From the NCBI GenBank assembly GCA_963169155.1, contig CAUJGI010000237.1, positions 1 through 5,483 of the forward strand: a stretch of DNA of 5,483 nucleotides. The letters are read 5' to 3'. Source of the stretch: Chloroflexota bacterium (lineage in GTDB: Bacteria; Chloroflexota; Anaerolineae; Promineifilales; Promineifilaceae). A program made the translations under genes and the position numbers. The stretch's first letter is position 1; every line of letters begins with the position of its first letter. A model generated the notes under the pieces. It had not been told where the DNA came from, did not search any database, and saw only the letters and a program-made list of their open reading frames with translations. Below are positions 1 through 4,812 of this stretch, piece by piece.

Positions 1-307
1 CGACAGTGGGCAGGTCATACTTGGCGGCCACCACGTTGACCACCTGAATGGTGATGTCGTGCACGGCCGTTTGTGGTTCGATGTCTAAACTGGCGAAGCA
101 GCGCTCCAGGGCCTTTTCAATACGGTCGGTTTCAAAGGGGACGATACGGCCGTCGCGCTTCACAATACTTTTGGGCACGGCCACCTTGAAATAAATGCTG
201 TTCTCGCTCAAATGCGTACCATTTTTGGGGCTCCCGTTTTTGCCGTTACTGCCATTTTTTTCATTGGCTTTTGCCAACGGTTGATTTTGCGTTTTCTGTT
301 CAGACAT
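1..307 (-). CDS. Ribonucleotide reductase large (catalytic) subunit, N-terminal ATP-cone part, cut by the window edge
   Basis: Only the first 102 codons are visible; the rest runs off the left edge. The start is ATG at 307-305, preceded by TAAGGAGA (325-318) about 10 nt upstream, a good ribosome binding site. Residues 1-36 are a Lys/Asn/Gly/Ser-rich extension without predicted fold. Residues about 46-102 are an ATP-cone: the signature VKRDGRIVPFETDRIEKAL at 49-67 is the nucleotide-binding strand and first helix, followed by QVVNVVAAKYDLPTV at 88-102. The ATP-cone is the allosteric activity domain that senses ATP/dATP in ribonucleotide reductases, which convert ribonucleotides to deoxyribonucleotides in the cytoplasm. 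The neighbour nrdR supports this reading. The class (I NrdA, II B12-dependent NrdJ, or III NrdD) cannot be decided because the catalytic barrel is missing; class I or II seems likelier. It lies 129 bp after nrdR with no convincing promoter of its own, so co-transcription is possible. Confidence 0.87.
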   Translation of the reverse strand, partial: MSEQKTQNQPLAKANEKNGSNGKNGSPKNGTHLSENSIYFKVAVPKSIVKRDGRIVPFETDRIEKALERCFASLDIEPQTAVHDITIQVVNVVAAKYDLPTV

Positions 308-407
308 CGATATTACATCTCCTTAAATGAGGGTTTACTTTACCGAACGATTTTGTTTTCTACAGCGTGGTTTTGGGAAAGCGTATGAGTGTTTGGTTTT
401 TTGGGAA

Positions 408-438
408 AACGGCCGTTTGGGCACTACCAACGGCCGTT
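408..438 (-). other. Inverted repeat from two AACGGCCGTT copies between nrdR and the reductase gene
   Basis: AACGGCCGTT occurs at 408-417 and again at 429-438, the second overlapping the nrdR stop codon (439-437). Because each copy is itself palindromic, the pair can form a perfect 10-bp stem around an 11-nt loop in the nrdR mRNA. The transcript continues with TTTTCCC and then an A-rich run, not a clean U-tract, so this is a poor intrinsic terminator. It may attenuate, or protect the nrdR 3' end, or may simply be two copies of the dispersed octamer. Confidence 0.4.
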
Positions 439-889
439 AGCGGCTTTCGAGCAGGCGATCAATCTCCTTGCGGATCGACTCCAGGTCATCAAACCCCAGG
501 TAGACCGTGGCATACCGGATGTACGCCACCTCATCCAAATCCTTGAGCTTTTTGATAACCAGATCGCCTGCCATGTGGCTGGAAACTTCGGCCTTGCCGG
601 ACTGCTGCAGCTCGGCCTCTACCTCGCCCGCGATGCGCTCAATATCGGCGGCGGCCACCGGCCGCTTGGCGCAGGCCACCTTGATGCCCGCCATCAGCTT
701 GTCCCGCGAGAACTCTTCGCGGGTGCCGTCTTGCTTCACCAACATCGGCGTGGCCAGGATGGGGCGCTCGTAGGAGCTGAAGCGCTCGCCGCATTTATCA
801 CACACCCGCCGCCGCCGCGTACCGCCGCGAGTGTCGTGGCTGGTGTCGATCACGCGCGTTTTTTCATTATCACAGTAAGGACATTTCAC
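437..889 (-). CDS. nrdR: Transcriptional repressor NrdR
   Basis: A 150-residue protein, the usual family length. Residues 1-40 are a zinc ribbon with Cys at 3, 6, 30 and 33 (CPYC and CDKC) and the DNA-binding basic stretch TRRRRVC at 24-30. Residues about 47-137 are an ATP-cone (VKQDGTREEF at 51-60, KRPV at 75-78, DEVAYIRYATVY at 119-130). NrdR binds ATP/dATP through the cone and, when dATP is high, represses ribonucleotide reductase genes at paired NrdR boxes; that is established for the family. I choose GTG at 889-887, because the conserved start is M-K-C-P-Y-C and AAAGGGAGAG lies 7 nt upstream. The open frame continues upstream to an ATG near 1054, but that extension would cross the promoter and is not homologous to NrdR. 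The gene stands between ftsZ and a reductase gene, its likely target. It has its own promoter and leader. Confidence 0.97.
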   Translation of the reverse strand: MKCPYCDNEKTRVIDTSHDTRGGTRRRRVCDKCGERFSSYERPILATPMLVKQDGTREEFSRDKLMAGIKVACAKRPVAAADIERIAGEVEAELQQSGKAEVSSHMAGDLVIKKLKDLDEVAYIRYATVYLGFDDLESIRKEIDRLLESR

Positions 890-896
890 CAGAGAA

Positions 897-906
897 CTCT
901 CCCTTT
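897..906 (-). promoter_or_regulatory. Ribosome binding site that fixes the nrdR GTG start
   Basis: The minus strand reads AAAGGGAGAG here, with the purine core AGGGAG ending 9 nt before the GTG at 889. This supports the short 150-residue NrdR over the longer upstream reading. Confidence 0.7.
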
Positions 907-958
907 GGGCCGGGAAAAACCAGATATGGGATTGTACCGTGTTTTCGTCGAGTTGCCG

Positions 959-968
959 CCATATATGG
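959..968 (-). promoter_or_regulatory. Candidate NrdR box, proximal copy
   Basis: CCATATATGG is a perfect 10-bp palindrome. It matches 8 of 10 positions of the published NrdR-box core (CwATATATwG), differing only at the two W positions. Its centre lies 31 bp from the second candidate at 990-999, the roughly three-turn spacing typical of NrdR box pairs. It lies downstream of the predicted transcription start. The outer flanks do not match the ACA/TGT ends of the consensus, so confidence is low. Confidence 0.35.
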
Positions 969-989
969 GGGTAACTGCTGCAAATCCCC

Positions 990-999
990 CTAGATTTGG
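990..999 (-). promoter_or_regulatory. Candidate NrdR box, distal degenerate copy
   Basis: CTAGATTTGG (plus-strand reading) matches 7 of 10 core positions of the NrdR box and is centred 31 bp from the better site at 959-968. It also forms one arm of a short hairpin, an alternative explanation. A third similar sequence, CCAGATATGG, is at 920-929, but at a spacing of 39 bp. Confidence 0.25.
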
Positions 1000-1013
1000 T
1001 ACAAGTGGGAGGC

Positions 1014-1042
1014 ATTATAGCATACGGCCGTATGCCTGGCAA
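1014..1042 (-). promoter_or_regulatory. Housekeeping sigma promoter of nrdR
   Basis: On the minus strand TTGCCA (1042-1037; 5 of 6 to TTGACA) is followed by a 17-bp spacer and a perfect TATAAT (1019-1014). The expected start is near 1006. The site lies between the terminator of the ftsZ unit and nrdR, exactly where a new promoter is needed. Sixteen of the 17 spacer bases are a perfect palindrome (1020-1035). Confidence 0.82.
1020..1035. repeat. 16-bp perfect palindrome filling the nrdR promoter spacer
   Basis: GCATACGGCCGTATGC is self-complementary over all 16 bases, with the dispersed octamer ACGGCCGT at its centre. It begins directly against the -10 box and ends one base short of the -35 box. 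The position is that of a steric-repression operator, but the same octamer is scattered through coding sequence, so it may be coincidental. Confidence 0.6.
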
Positions 1043-1072
1043 CCTACGAGGCACGGGCCAAACCTTAAAATA

Positions 1073-1109
1073 TTAAACGGTCGTTAACCTGCTGTTAAAC
1101 GGCCGTTTA
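1073..1109. repeat. Paired palindromes upstream of the nrdR promoter
   Basis: TTAAACGGTCGTTAA (1073-1087) and TTAAACGGCCGTTTA (1095-1109) are two versions of one sequence separated by 7 bp (cctgctg). The second contains a 14-bp perfect palindrome (1096-1109). Between them an 11-bp stem can form (1075-1085 with 1098-1108) with one G-U pair in a plus-strand transcript. They lie about 30-65 bp upstream of the -35 box of nrdR, in an A+T-rich stretch, so an upstream regulatory site is conceivable. Together with the terminator, promoter and leader they account for the 307-bp spacer between ftsZ and nrdR; no gene is seen in it. Confidence 0.45.
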
Positions 1110-1136
1110 CGTGGAATTAGAACATCTGTGTGAGAC

Positions 1137-1169
1137 AAAAAAACCGCCAGGAGTTACCATCCTGGCGGT
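1137..1169 (-). terminator. Rho-independent terminator after ftsZ
   Basis: The minus-strand transcript forms a perfect 10-bp, mostly G+C stem, ACCGCCAGGA (1169-1160) with TCCTGGCGGT (1152-1143), around a 7-nt loop. A run of seven T begins at the last stem base (1143-1137). It lies 28 bp after the ftsZ stop codon and closes the ddl-ftsQ-ftsA-ftsZ transcription unit. Confidence 0.95.
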
Positions 1170-1196
1170 CTAGCCCGCGAGAGGGGTGGGTTGTGC

Positions 1197-2360
1197 CTAC
1201 TCTTTTTTCTTGCGCAGAAAGGCCGGGATGTCCAGATCGGTTACCTGGAACGACGGCCGTTCCACCCGTTGTTCTTCACGTACCGGAGCGGTTACCGCGG
1301 GGGCAGTGGGGCGGCTCACCGATTGGCGCACCGGTTCCCGCTGCGGCAGTCGGCTTTCGGCGCGAGACATCTGCCGCATCATGGGCGCGCCATGTTCAAA
1401 ACCCGTGGCAATCACCGTAATGCGAATTTCGTCGCTCATCGAATCGTCAATCACCGCACCAAAAATCATGTTCACGTCCGGGTGGGCCGTTTCGCGAATA
1501 ATCGCTGCTGCTTGATTGATTTCGTATAGACTTAAGTTGTTGCCGCCGGTCACGTTGAACAGGATGCCGCGCGCCCCGGCGATGGTCACGTCCAGCAGTT
1601 TGCTGGACAGCGCCGCTTCGGCAGCAATGCGCGCCCGGTCTTCCCCGGTGCCGTGGCCCACGGCCATCAGCGCCGCCCCGCCGAGCGACATGATTGTCTG
1701 CACGTCGGCAAAGTCCAGGTTGATTAAGCCAGGCACGGTGATGAGCTCGCTGATGCCCTGGATGCCCTGGCGCAGTACGTCATCGGCCATTTTGAAGGAG
1801 TCCATGAGGGAAATGCGGCGATCGGCCGTTTCCAGCAAGCGATCGTTGGGAATCACAATCAGCGTATCGACATGCTCTTTTAGCTGCTCGATGCCCGTTT
1901 CGGCGGCACGCATGCGCTGTGCGCCTTCGAAGCTAAACGGCCTGGTCACCACGCCAATCGTCAGCGCACCTTCTTCACGGGCCACTCTGGCTACCAGCGG
2001 GCTGGCCCCCGTGCCGGTGCCGCCGCCCATGCAGGCGGTGACAAACACCATGTCGGAGCCTTGCAGCATTTCGTGCAGCTCTTCTTCCGATTCCTCAGCC
2101 GCTTTGCTGCCAACCTCAGGCTTGCCGCCCGAGCCCAGCCCGCGTGTGGTGCGCTCGCCGATGGCCACGCGCTGCCGGGCCTGGCTGGCCATCAGTGCCT
2201 GCTTGTCGGTGTTGATGGCGATGAAGTCGACCCCGGCGATGTTCTCCGCAATCATCCGGTTCACCGCATTGCTGCCGCCGCCACCCACGCCCACCACACG
2301 AATCAGGGCGTTCCCTTCGGTTTCTGGCATTCTTTGAATATTTGCAGTTTTTTGGTTCAT
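1197..2360 (-). CDS. ftsZ: Cell division protein FtsZ
   Basis: A 387-residue tubulin-like GTPase that polymerises into the Z-ring at midcell. The nucleotide-binding loop GVGGGGSNAVN is at 24-34 and the tubulin signature GGGTGTG at 112-118. The T7 synergy loop NLDFADV at 214-220 carries the acidic residues that complete the GTPase site of the neighbouring subunit. The C-terminal domain runs to about 320. A variable Pro/Arg/Val-rich linker (about 325-372) follows, and the tail peptide DLDIPAFLRKKK (375-386) is the conserved FtsA-binding segment. All key residues and the length are normal; the only small variation seen is GTGASPLVA where GTGAAPVVA is usual. The ATG at 2360 is supported by GAGGGG 8 nt upstream. 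That sequence is the edge of the intergenic repeat. A second Met at residue 11 is a weaker alternative start. It is the last gene of the unit, 121 bp after ftsA and directly before the terminator. Confidence 0.98.
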   Translation of the reverse strand: MNQKTANIQRMPETEGNALIRVVGVGGGGSNAVNRMIAENIAGVDFIAINTDKQALMASQARQRVAIGERTTRGLGSGGKPEVGSKAAEESEEELHEMLQGSDMVFVTACMGGGTGTGASPLVARVAREEGALTIGVVTRPFSFEGAQRMRAAETGIEQLKEHVDTLIVIPNDRLLETADRRISLMDSFKMADDVLRQGIQGISELITVPGLINLDFADVQTIMSLGGAALMAVGHGTGEDRARIAAEAALSSKLLDVTIAGARGILFNVTGGNNLSLYEINQAAAIIRETAHPDVNMIFGAVIDDSMSDEIRITVIATGFEHGAPMMRQMSRAESRLPQREPVRQSVSRPTAPAVTAPVREEQRVERPSFQVTDLDIPAFLRKKKE

Positions 2361-2369
2361 TATCTTTAC

Positions 2370-2387
2370 CCCTCTTTTTCGGTAATC
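2370..2387 (-). promoter_or_regulatory. Repeat edge carrying the ftsZ ribosome binding site
   Basis: This 18-bp sequence (CCCTCTTTTTCGGTAATC on the plus strand) is identical to 3706-3723 before ftsA. On the minus strand it reads through AAAAAGAGGG, and one extra G beyond the repeat (2369) gives GAGGGG, ending 8 nt before the ftsZ ATG. It joins the heptamer array to the start of the gene. Confidence 0.7.
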
Positions 2388-2472
2388 GGTAATCCGTAAT
2401 CCGTTATCGGTAATGTCGCTGCGCGACCGGTGATCCGTAATCGGTTTACCGATAACCGCTTACCGATAACTG
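2380..2472. repeat. Heptamer array with central 13-bp hairpin, ftsA-ftsZ spacer
   Basis: Five 7-bp units in perfect register (CGGTAAT, CGGTAAT, CCGTAAT, CCGTTAT, CGGTAAT; 2380-2414) are followed by the hairpin GTCGC-TGC-GCGAC (2415-2427). Six more in-register units follow (CGGTGAT, CCGTAAT, CGGTTTA, CCGATAA, CCGCTTA, CCGATAA; 2428-2469). The two halves are partly inverted: GTTATCGGTAA (2403-2413) is the exact reverse complement of 2446-2456 and of 2460-2470, so an 11-bp stem with alternative partners can form in the ftsA-ftsZ mRNA. A related array lies in the ftsQ-ftsA spacer. The units vary while the 7-bp phase is kept, which suggests unit-wise duplication or a constrained spacing. The element family is not recognised. 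Confidence 0.85.
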
Positions 2473-2481
2473 TTTGCTCGC

Positions 2482-3696
2482 TTAACCCGGTAAAAGTGCT
2501 TTCAAAATCGATCCCATCTTGCGGCCCCATTCCCGGTTGTGGGCGCGGGGCTGGTAAATCTGGTTGTCGCTCATGGCCCAATGCAGCAGGCCGACGCTGG
2601 TGGCGTAGGCGGGCGAATGCAGCCGGTCCACCATGCCCACCAGGTTTTGCGGCTGGGCCACGCGGGCGGGCACGTTCAGCACGCGTTCAGCCACCTCGGT
2701 GATGCCGCGCAGCTGCGCGCTGCCCCCGGTGAGCACAATGCCTGCGGGCAGCAGGCCGTCGTAGCCGGAGCGCTGAATATCGTCCAAAATGTGCTGGAAG
2801 ATCTCTTCGACGCGGGCCTCGATGACGTGGGCCAAATCTTGCCGCCCCACCTGAATCTTCTCCCCGCCAAATGGTTCGACGGTGAAGACGGTATTGGCAT
2901 CGATCTTGTCGGGCCGACAGTCGCCGAACTGGATTTTGACCTGTTCGGCCACGTCATACGGGGCGCGCAGGCCGATGGCGATGTCGTTGGTGATGTGGTA
3001 TCCACCAATGGGGAAGACCTGGGTGTGCCACACTTTGCCCTGCATGTAGAGGGCAATGTCGGTGGTGCCGCCGCCAATGTCAGCGACGATGACGCCCATT
3101 TCGCGCTCGTTGGGGTCCAGCACCGCTTCGCCAGAGGCCAGGGCATTGAGCACAAACTCGCTGGTTTTGATGCCCACGTTGTCGGCGCAGCGGGTGAGGT
3201 TTTGCAGGGCGGGGCGAGCGGCCGTTACGATGTGCGTCTCTACTTCCAGCCGGAAGCCGTGCATGCCAATCGGGTTGCGCACGCCGTCATGCTCGTCGAT
3301 GGTGTAGCTGCGCGGGATGAGGTGCACAATTTGGCGGTTGGGCGGCACGGGGATCGCCTGGGCCACGTCCAGGGCGCGCTCAATGTCGGAAACGGCGACC
3401 CCCGACTCGTTGCGCCCGATGGCCACGACGCCCTTGTTGTTGGTGGAGCTGATGTGCTCCCCGGCCATGCTGATGATTGCCTGGGAGAGATCGTAGCCGG
3501 AAGTTTGCTCCGCCTGCTCTACCGCCTGGGCCAGCGCCTGCGTGGCCTCGCTGACGTCGATGACCATGCCCTTGCGCATGCCGCGCGCGGCTGCCTGCCC
3601 CAAACCAATGATTTGCAGGCGGCCTTCACGCACTTCACCCACCAGGGCACACACCTTGGTTGTGCCAATATCCAGTCCAAAAATTATGTCTGCCAT
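2482..3696 (-). CDS. ftsA: Cell division protein FtsA
   Basis: A 404-residue actin-fold ATPase that anchors FtsZ filaments to the membrane and links them to later divisome proteins. Phosphate-1 motif GLDIGTTKVCALV is at 7-19, the SHS2 (1C) subdomain lies at about 84-162, and the phosphate-2 motif VADIGGGTTDIALY at 204-217. The adenosine-binding segment GIVLTGGSAQLRGI is at 319-332. The C-terminal residues about 388-404 (REWGRKMGSILKALLPG) form the expected amphipathic membrane-targeting helix, with W390, M394, I397, L398, L401 and L402 on one face. Length and motifs are normal. The ATG at 3696 gives the canonical M-A-D-I-I-F-G-L-D-I-G-T-T start and has GAGGG 9 nt upstream, which again is the repeat edge. 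It lies between ftsQ (147-bp spacer) and ftsZ (121-bp spacer), unusually long gaps for these normally tight junctions because both are filled by the heptamer repeat. Confidence 0.98.
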   Translation of the reverse strand: MADIIFGLDIGTTKVCALVGEVREGRLQIIGLGQAAARGMRKGMVIDVSEATQALAQAVEQAEQTSGYDLSQAIISMAGEHISSTNNKGVVAIGRNESGVAVSDIERALDVAQAIPVPPNRQIVHLIPRSYTIDEHDGVRNPIGMHGFRLEVETHIVTAARPALQNLTRCADNVGIKTSEFVLNALASGEAVLDPNEREMGVIVADIGGGTTDIALYMQGKVWHTQVFPIGGYHITNDIAIGLRAPYDVAEQVKIQFGDCRPDKIDANTVFTVEPFGGEKIQVGRQDLAHVIEARVEEIFQHILDDIQRSGYDGLLPAGIVLTGGSAQLRGITEVAERVLNVPARVAQPQNLVGMVDRLHSPAYATSVGLLHWAMSDNQIYQPRAHNREWGRKMGSILKALLPG

Positions 3697-3705
3697 GTGC
3701 CAATA

Positions 3706-3723
3706 CCCTCTTTTTCGGTAATC
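3706..3723 (-). promoter_or_regulatory. Repeat edge carrying the ftsA ribosome binding site
   Basis: Identical over 18 bp to 2370-2387 before ftsZ. The minus strand reads AAAAAGAGGG, with GAGGG ending 9 nt before the ftsA ATG, so the same repeat end serves as Shine-Dalgarno sequence for both genes. Confidence 0.7.
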
Positions 3724-3814
3724 CGTAATGTCGCTGCGCGACCGCTTCGCGTACGGTAATCCGTAATCGTTTTTTTTTACCGATTACCGACCACCGTTTA
3801 CCGATTACGGAGAT
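3716..3814. repeat. Heptamer array with hairpin and T9 run, ftsQ-ftsA spacer
   Basis: Units CGGTAAT and CCGTAAT (3716-3729) are followed by the same 13-bp hairpin GTCGCTGCGCGAC as in the other spacer (3730-3742) and an 11-bp extension, CGCTTCGCGTA. The extension allows a rival stem, CGCGA (3737-3741) with TCGCG (3747-3751). Next come CGGTAAT and CCGTAAT (3754-3767), a run of nine T (3770-3778), then CCGATTA, CCGACCA, CCGTTTA, CCGATTA and CGGAGAT in perfect 7-bp phase (3780-3814). CCGTAATCG (3761-3769) pairs with CGATTACGG (3802-3810), so a larger hairpin is possible. It is clearly related to the ftsA-ftsZ spacer array, but unit number and order differ. Confidence 0.82.
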
Positions 3815-3836
3815 TCTCGTGCGACCTCAAATCTCC
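3809..3836 (-). other. Short inverted repeat after ftsQ
   Basis: GGAGATT (3809-3815) and AATCTCC (3830-3836) can form a 7-bp stem around a 14-nt loop just after the ftsQ stop codon. No U-tract follows on the transcribed strand, so it is not an intrinsic terminator. It overlaps the last heptamer unit and may be a processing or stability element, or chance. Confidence 0.35.
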
Positions 3837-3843
3837 AGTTTAT

Positions 3844-4782
3844 TTACTGCGCCAGGTAGTATGGTTTTTCCTGGTTGCTCACGCTGACGTACTGCGGGGT
3901 AAGCCCCTGCGCCAGCAAATCCTCTACAATCGTTTCATACACCACAAGTTTTTGTGACATATCGGTGCCGGTGCCAAAAAATACGCGCCAGCCACGGCCG
4001 TCTTGATAGCTGAGTCCGCTCGACGGCCGATAATAAAGTCGGTCGATGTTGGGCCGCAGCTGTTTGAGCTGCAGCGCCCCGGCCAGCACGTCGTGCGGCA
4101 AAAAGCGCATGTTGGCGGCGGCGGATTCAACCACTACGGCGGCATCTTCACCTTCAGTTTGGTCATCGGCGGTGGGGGTGGCGGTTACGGCCGTTGCCGC
4201 ACTCACCCCTTCCACTTCCGACTGAATCATCAACAGGCCCAACGACGCGCTGCGGGCCGGCACCAGCCGCCCGGTGCGGGTGACCCAGAACTGGTTGCTG
4301 CCTTCCACCCAAATGGCAATCGGCGAATCCTCGGTGACGGTGATTTGCACCTGGTTGGGCCAGTTCAGCGTGACCTGGGCGGAGATGATGCCCGGCACGT
4401 TGTCCATGATTTGCTGCGCGGCCGTGCCCGGATCGGCGGCAAAAATGTGCGATCCCGCCAGGTTGCTGGCCTGGACTACCTCGGTGGCGGGCACTGAAAT
4501 AACGCCCTCGACGGGAATGGCCGTCAGGTAAAAGTTCTCGTCCATGCCGATGAGCGTCAGGGCGTAGATGGAGAGTGCCAGCAGCCCCAGGCTGAGCCAG
4601 CGCGCCGAGAGCAAAATCTGGCGCAGGCTGGTCAGGGGCACCCGCACGGGCGATTGGTTGCGGCGGCGGCGACGACGCGCATTTTTGGGTACGCTCAGGC
4701 GCGGCATGGTAACGGCCGTCTCCATGCGCCGCATCTTGGGCTGTTTGCGTAGTCGTTTTGGCTGGTTCTCTCGTCGTGTCAT
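3844..4782 (-). CDS. ftsQ: Cell division protein FtsQ (DivIB family)
   Basis: A 312-residue bitopic membrane protein of the divisome; in the family FtsQ/DivIB complexes with FtsL and FtsB and links early and late division proteins. Residues 1-55 are cytoplasmic and very basic, with six consecutive Arg at 36-41. One transmembrane helix lies at about 56-78. The POTRA domain follows at about 83-152 (FYLTAIPVEGVISVPATEVV at 84-103; PNQVQITVTEDSPIAIW at 142-158), then the FtsQ beta domain (about 153-301, including FWVTRTGRLVPA at 165-176). Residues about 188-222 are an Ala/Thr/Glu/Asp-rich insert unlike the rest of the domain. The identification rests on topology, the POTRA pattern and the position between ddl and ftsA, because sequence conservation in this family is low. 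No clear Shine-Dalgarno sequence precedes the ATG at 4782. Met17 and Met20 are possible alternatives, also without one. The gap from ddl is only 30 bp. Confidence 0.9.
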   Translation of the reverse strand: MTRRENQPKRLRKQPKMRRMETAVTMPRLSVPKNARRRRRRNQSPVRVPLTSLRQILLSARWLSLGLLALSIYALTLIGMDENFYLTAIPVEGVISVPATEVVQASNLAGSHIFAADPGTAAQQIMDNVPGIISAQVTLNWPNQVQITVTEDSPIAIWVEGSNQFWVTRTGRLVPARSASLGLLMIQSEVEGVSAATAVTATPTADDQTEGEDAAVVVESAAANMRFLPHDVLAGALQLKQLRPNIDRLYYRPSSGLSYQDGRGWRVFFGTGTDMSQKLVVYETIVEDLLAQGLTPQYVSVSNQEKPYYLAQ

Positions 4783-4800
4783 AATTACGAATACCGAGGG
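4783..4800. repeat. Possible decayed heptamer remnant in the ddl-ftsQ spacer
   Basis: The 30-bp spacer contains ATTACGAATACCGA (about 4785-4799), which differs by one substitution and one missing base from ATTACGGATTACCGA, the sequence made by two adjacent heptamer units. It could be a remnant of the family seen in the two following spacers, but it is short enough to be chance. Confidence 0.25.
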
Positions 4801-4812
4801 TAAGTAAATGGT

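Larger units (their letters stand above)
890..1006 (-). promoter_or_regulatory. nrdR mRNA leader with competing hairpins
   Basis: If transcription starts about 7 nt after the TATAAT box, nrdR mRNA has a leader of about 117 nt. Two short stems compete within it: CAAATC (981-986) with GATTTG (993-998), and GGGGG (967-971) with CCCCC (986-990). They cannot form together because they share the C-run and its border. No known riboswitch class is recognisable and no short leader ORF with a good ribosome binding site was found. A role in attenuation is speculation. Confidence 0.3.

Noticed and set aside
308..436. B12 riboswitch or separate promoter before the reductase gene
   Set aside because: No cobalamin box or switch architecture is visible in 129 bp, and no -35/-10 pair with acceptable spacing was found.
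890..1054. Upstream extension of nrdR to an ATG at 1054
   Set aside because: It would cross the TATAAT box and the leader. NrdR proteins begin at the M-K-C-P-Y-C zinc knuckle, and the GTG there has a good ribosome binding site.
389..1087. 232-codon open frame on the plus strand
   Set aside because: Antisense to nrdR and its promoter region; no domain or convincing ribosome binding site.
1516..2337. 273-codon open frame on the plus strand
   Set aside because: Antisense to ftsZ, with a Ser/Pro/Met-rich composition typical of a shadow frame and no domain.
2366..2581. 71-codon minus-strand frame overlapping the end of ftsA and the repeat
   Set aside because: The translation comes from ftsA in another frame plus the heptamer array; there is no independent support.
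2539..3759. 406-codon open frame on the plus strand
   Set aside because: It lies antisense to ftsA, whose motifs are unmistakable. The His/Val/Gly/Ala-rich translation has no recognisable domain and is a codon-bias shadow.
3770..3778. T9 run as a terminator
   Set aside because: It is a T-run only on the plus strand, where there are no genes; on the transcribed strand it reads A9.
2380..3814. CRISPR array or tRNA cluster in the repeat-rich spacers
   Set aside because: Units are 7 bp and contiguous, without unique spacers, and no cloverleaf or CCA end is seen.
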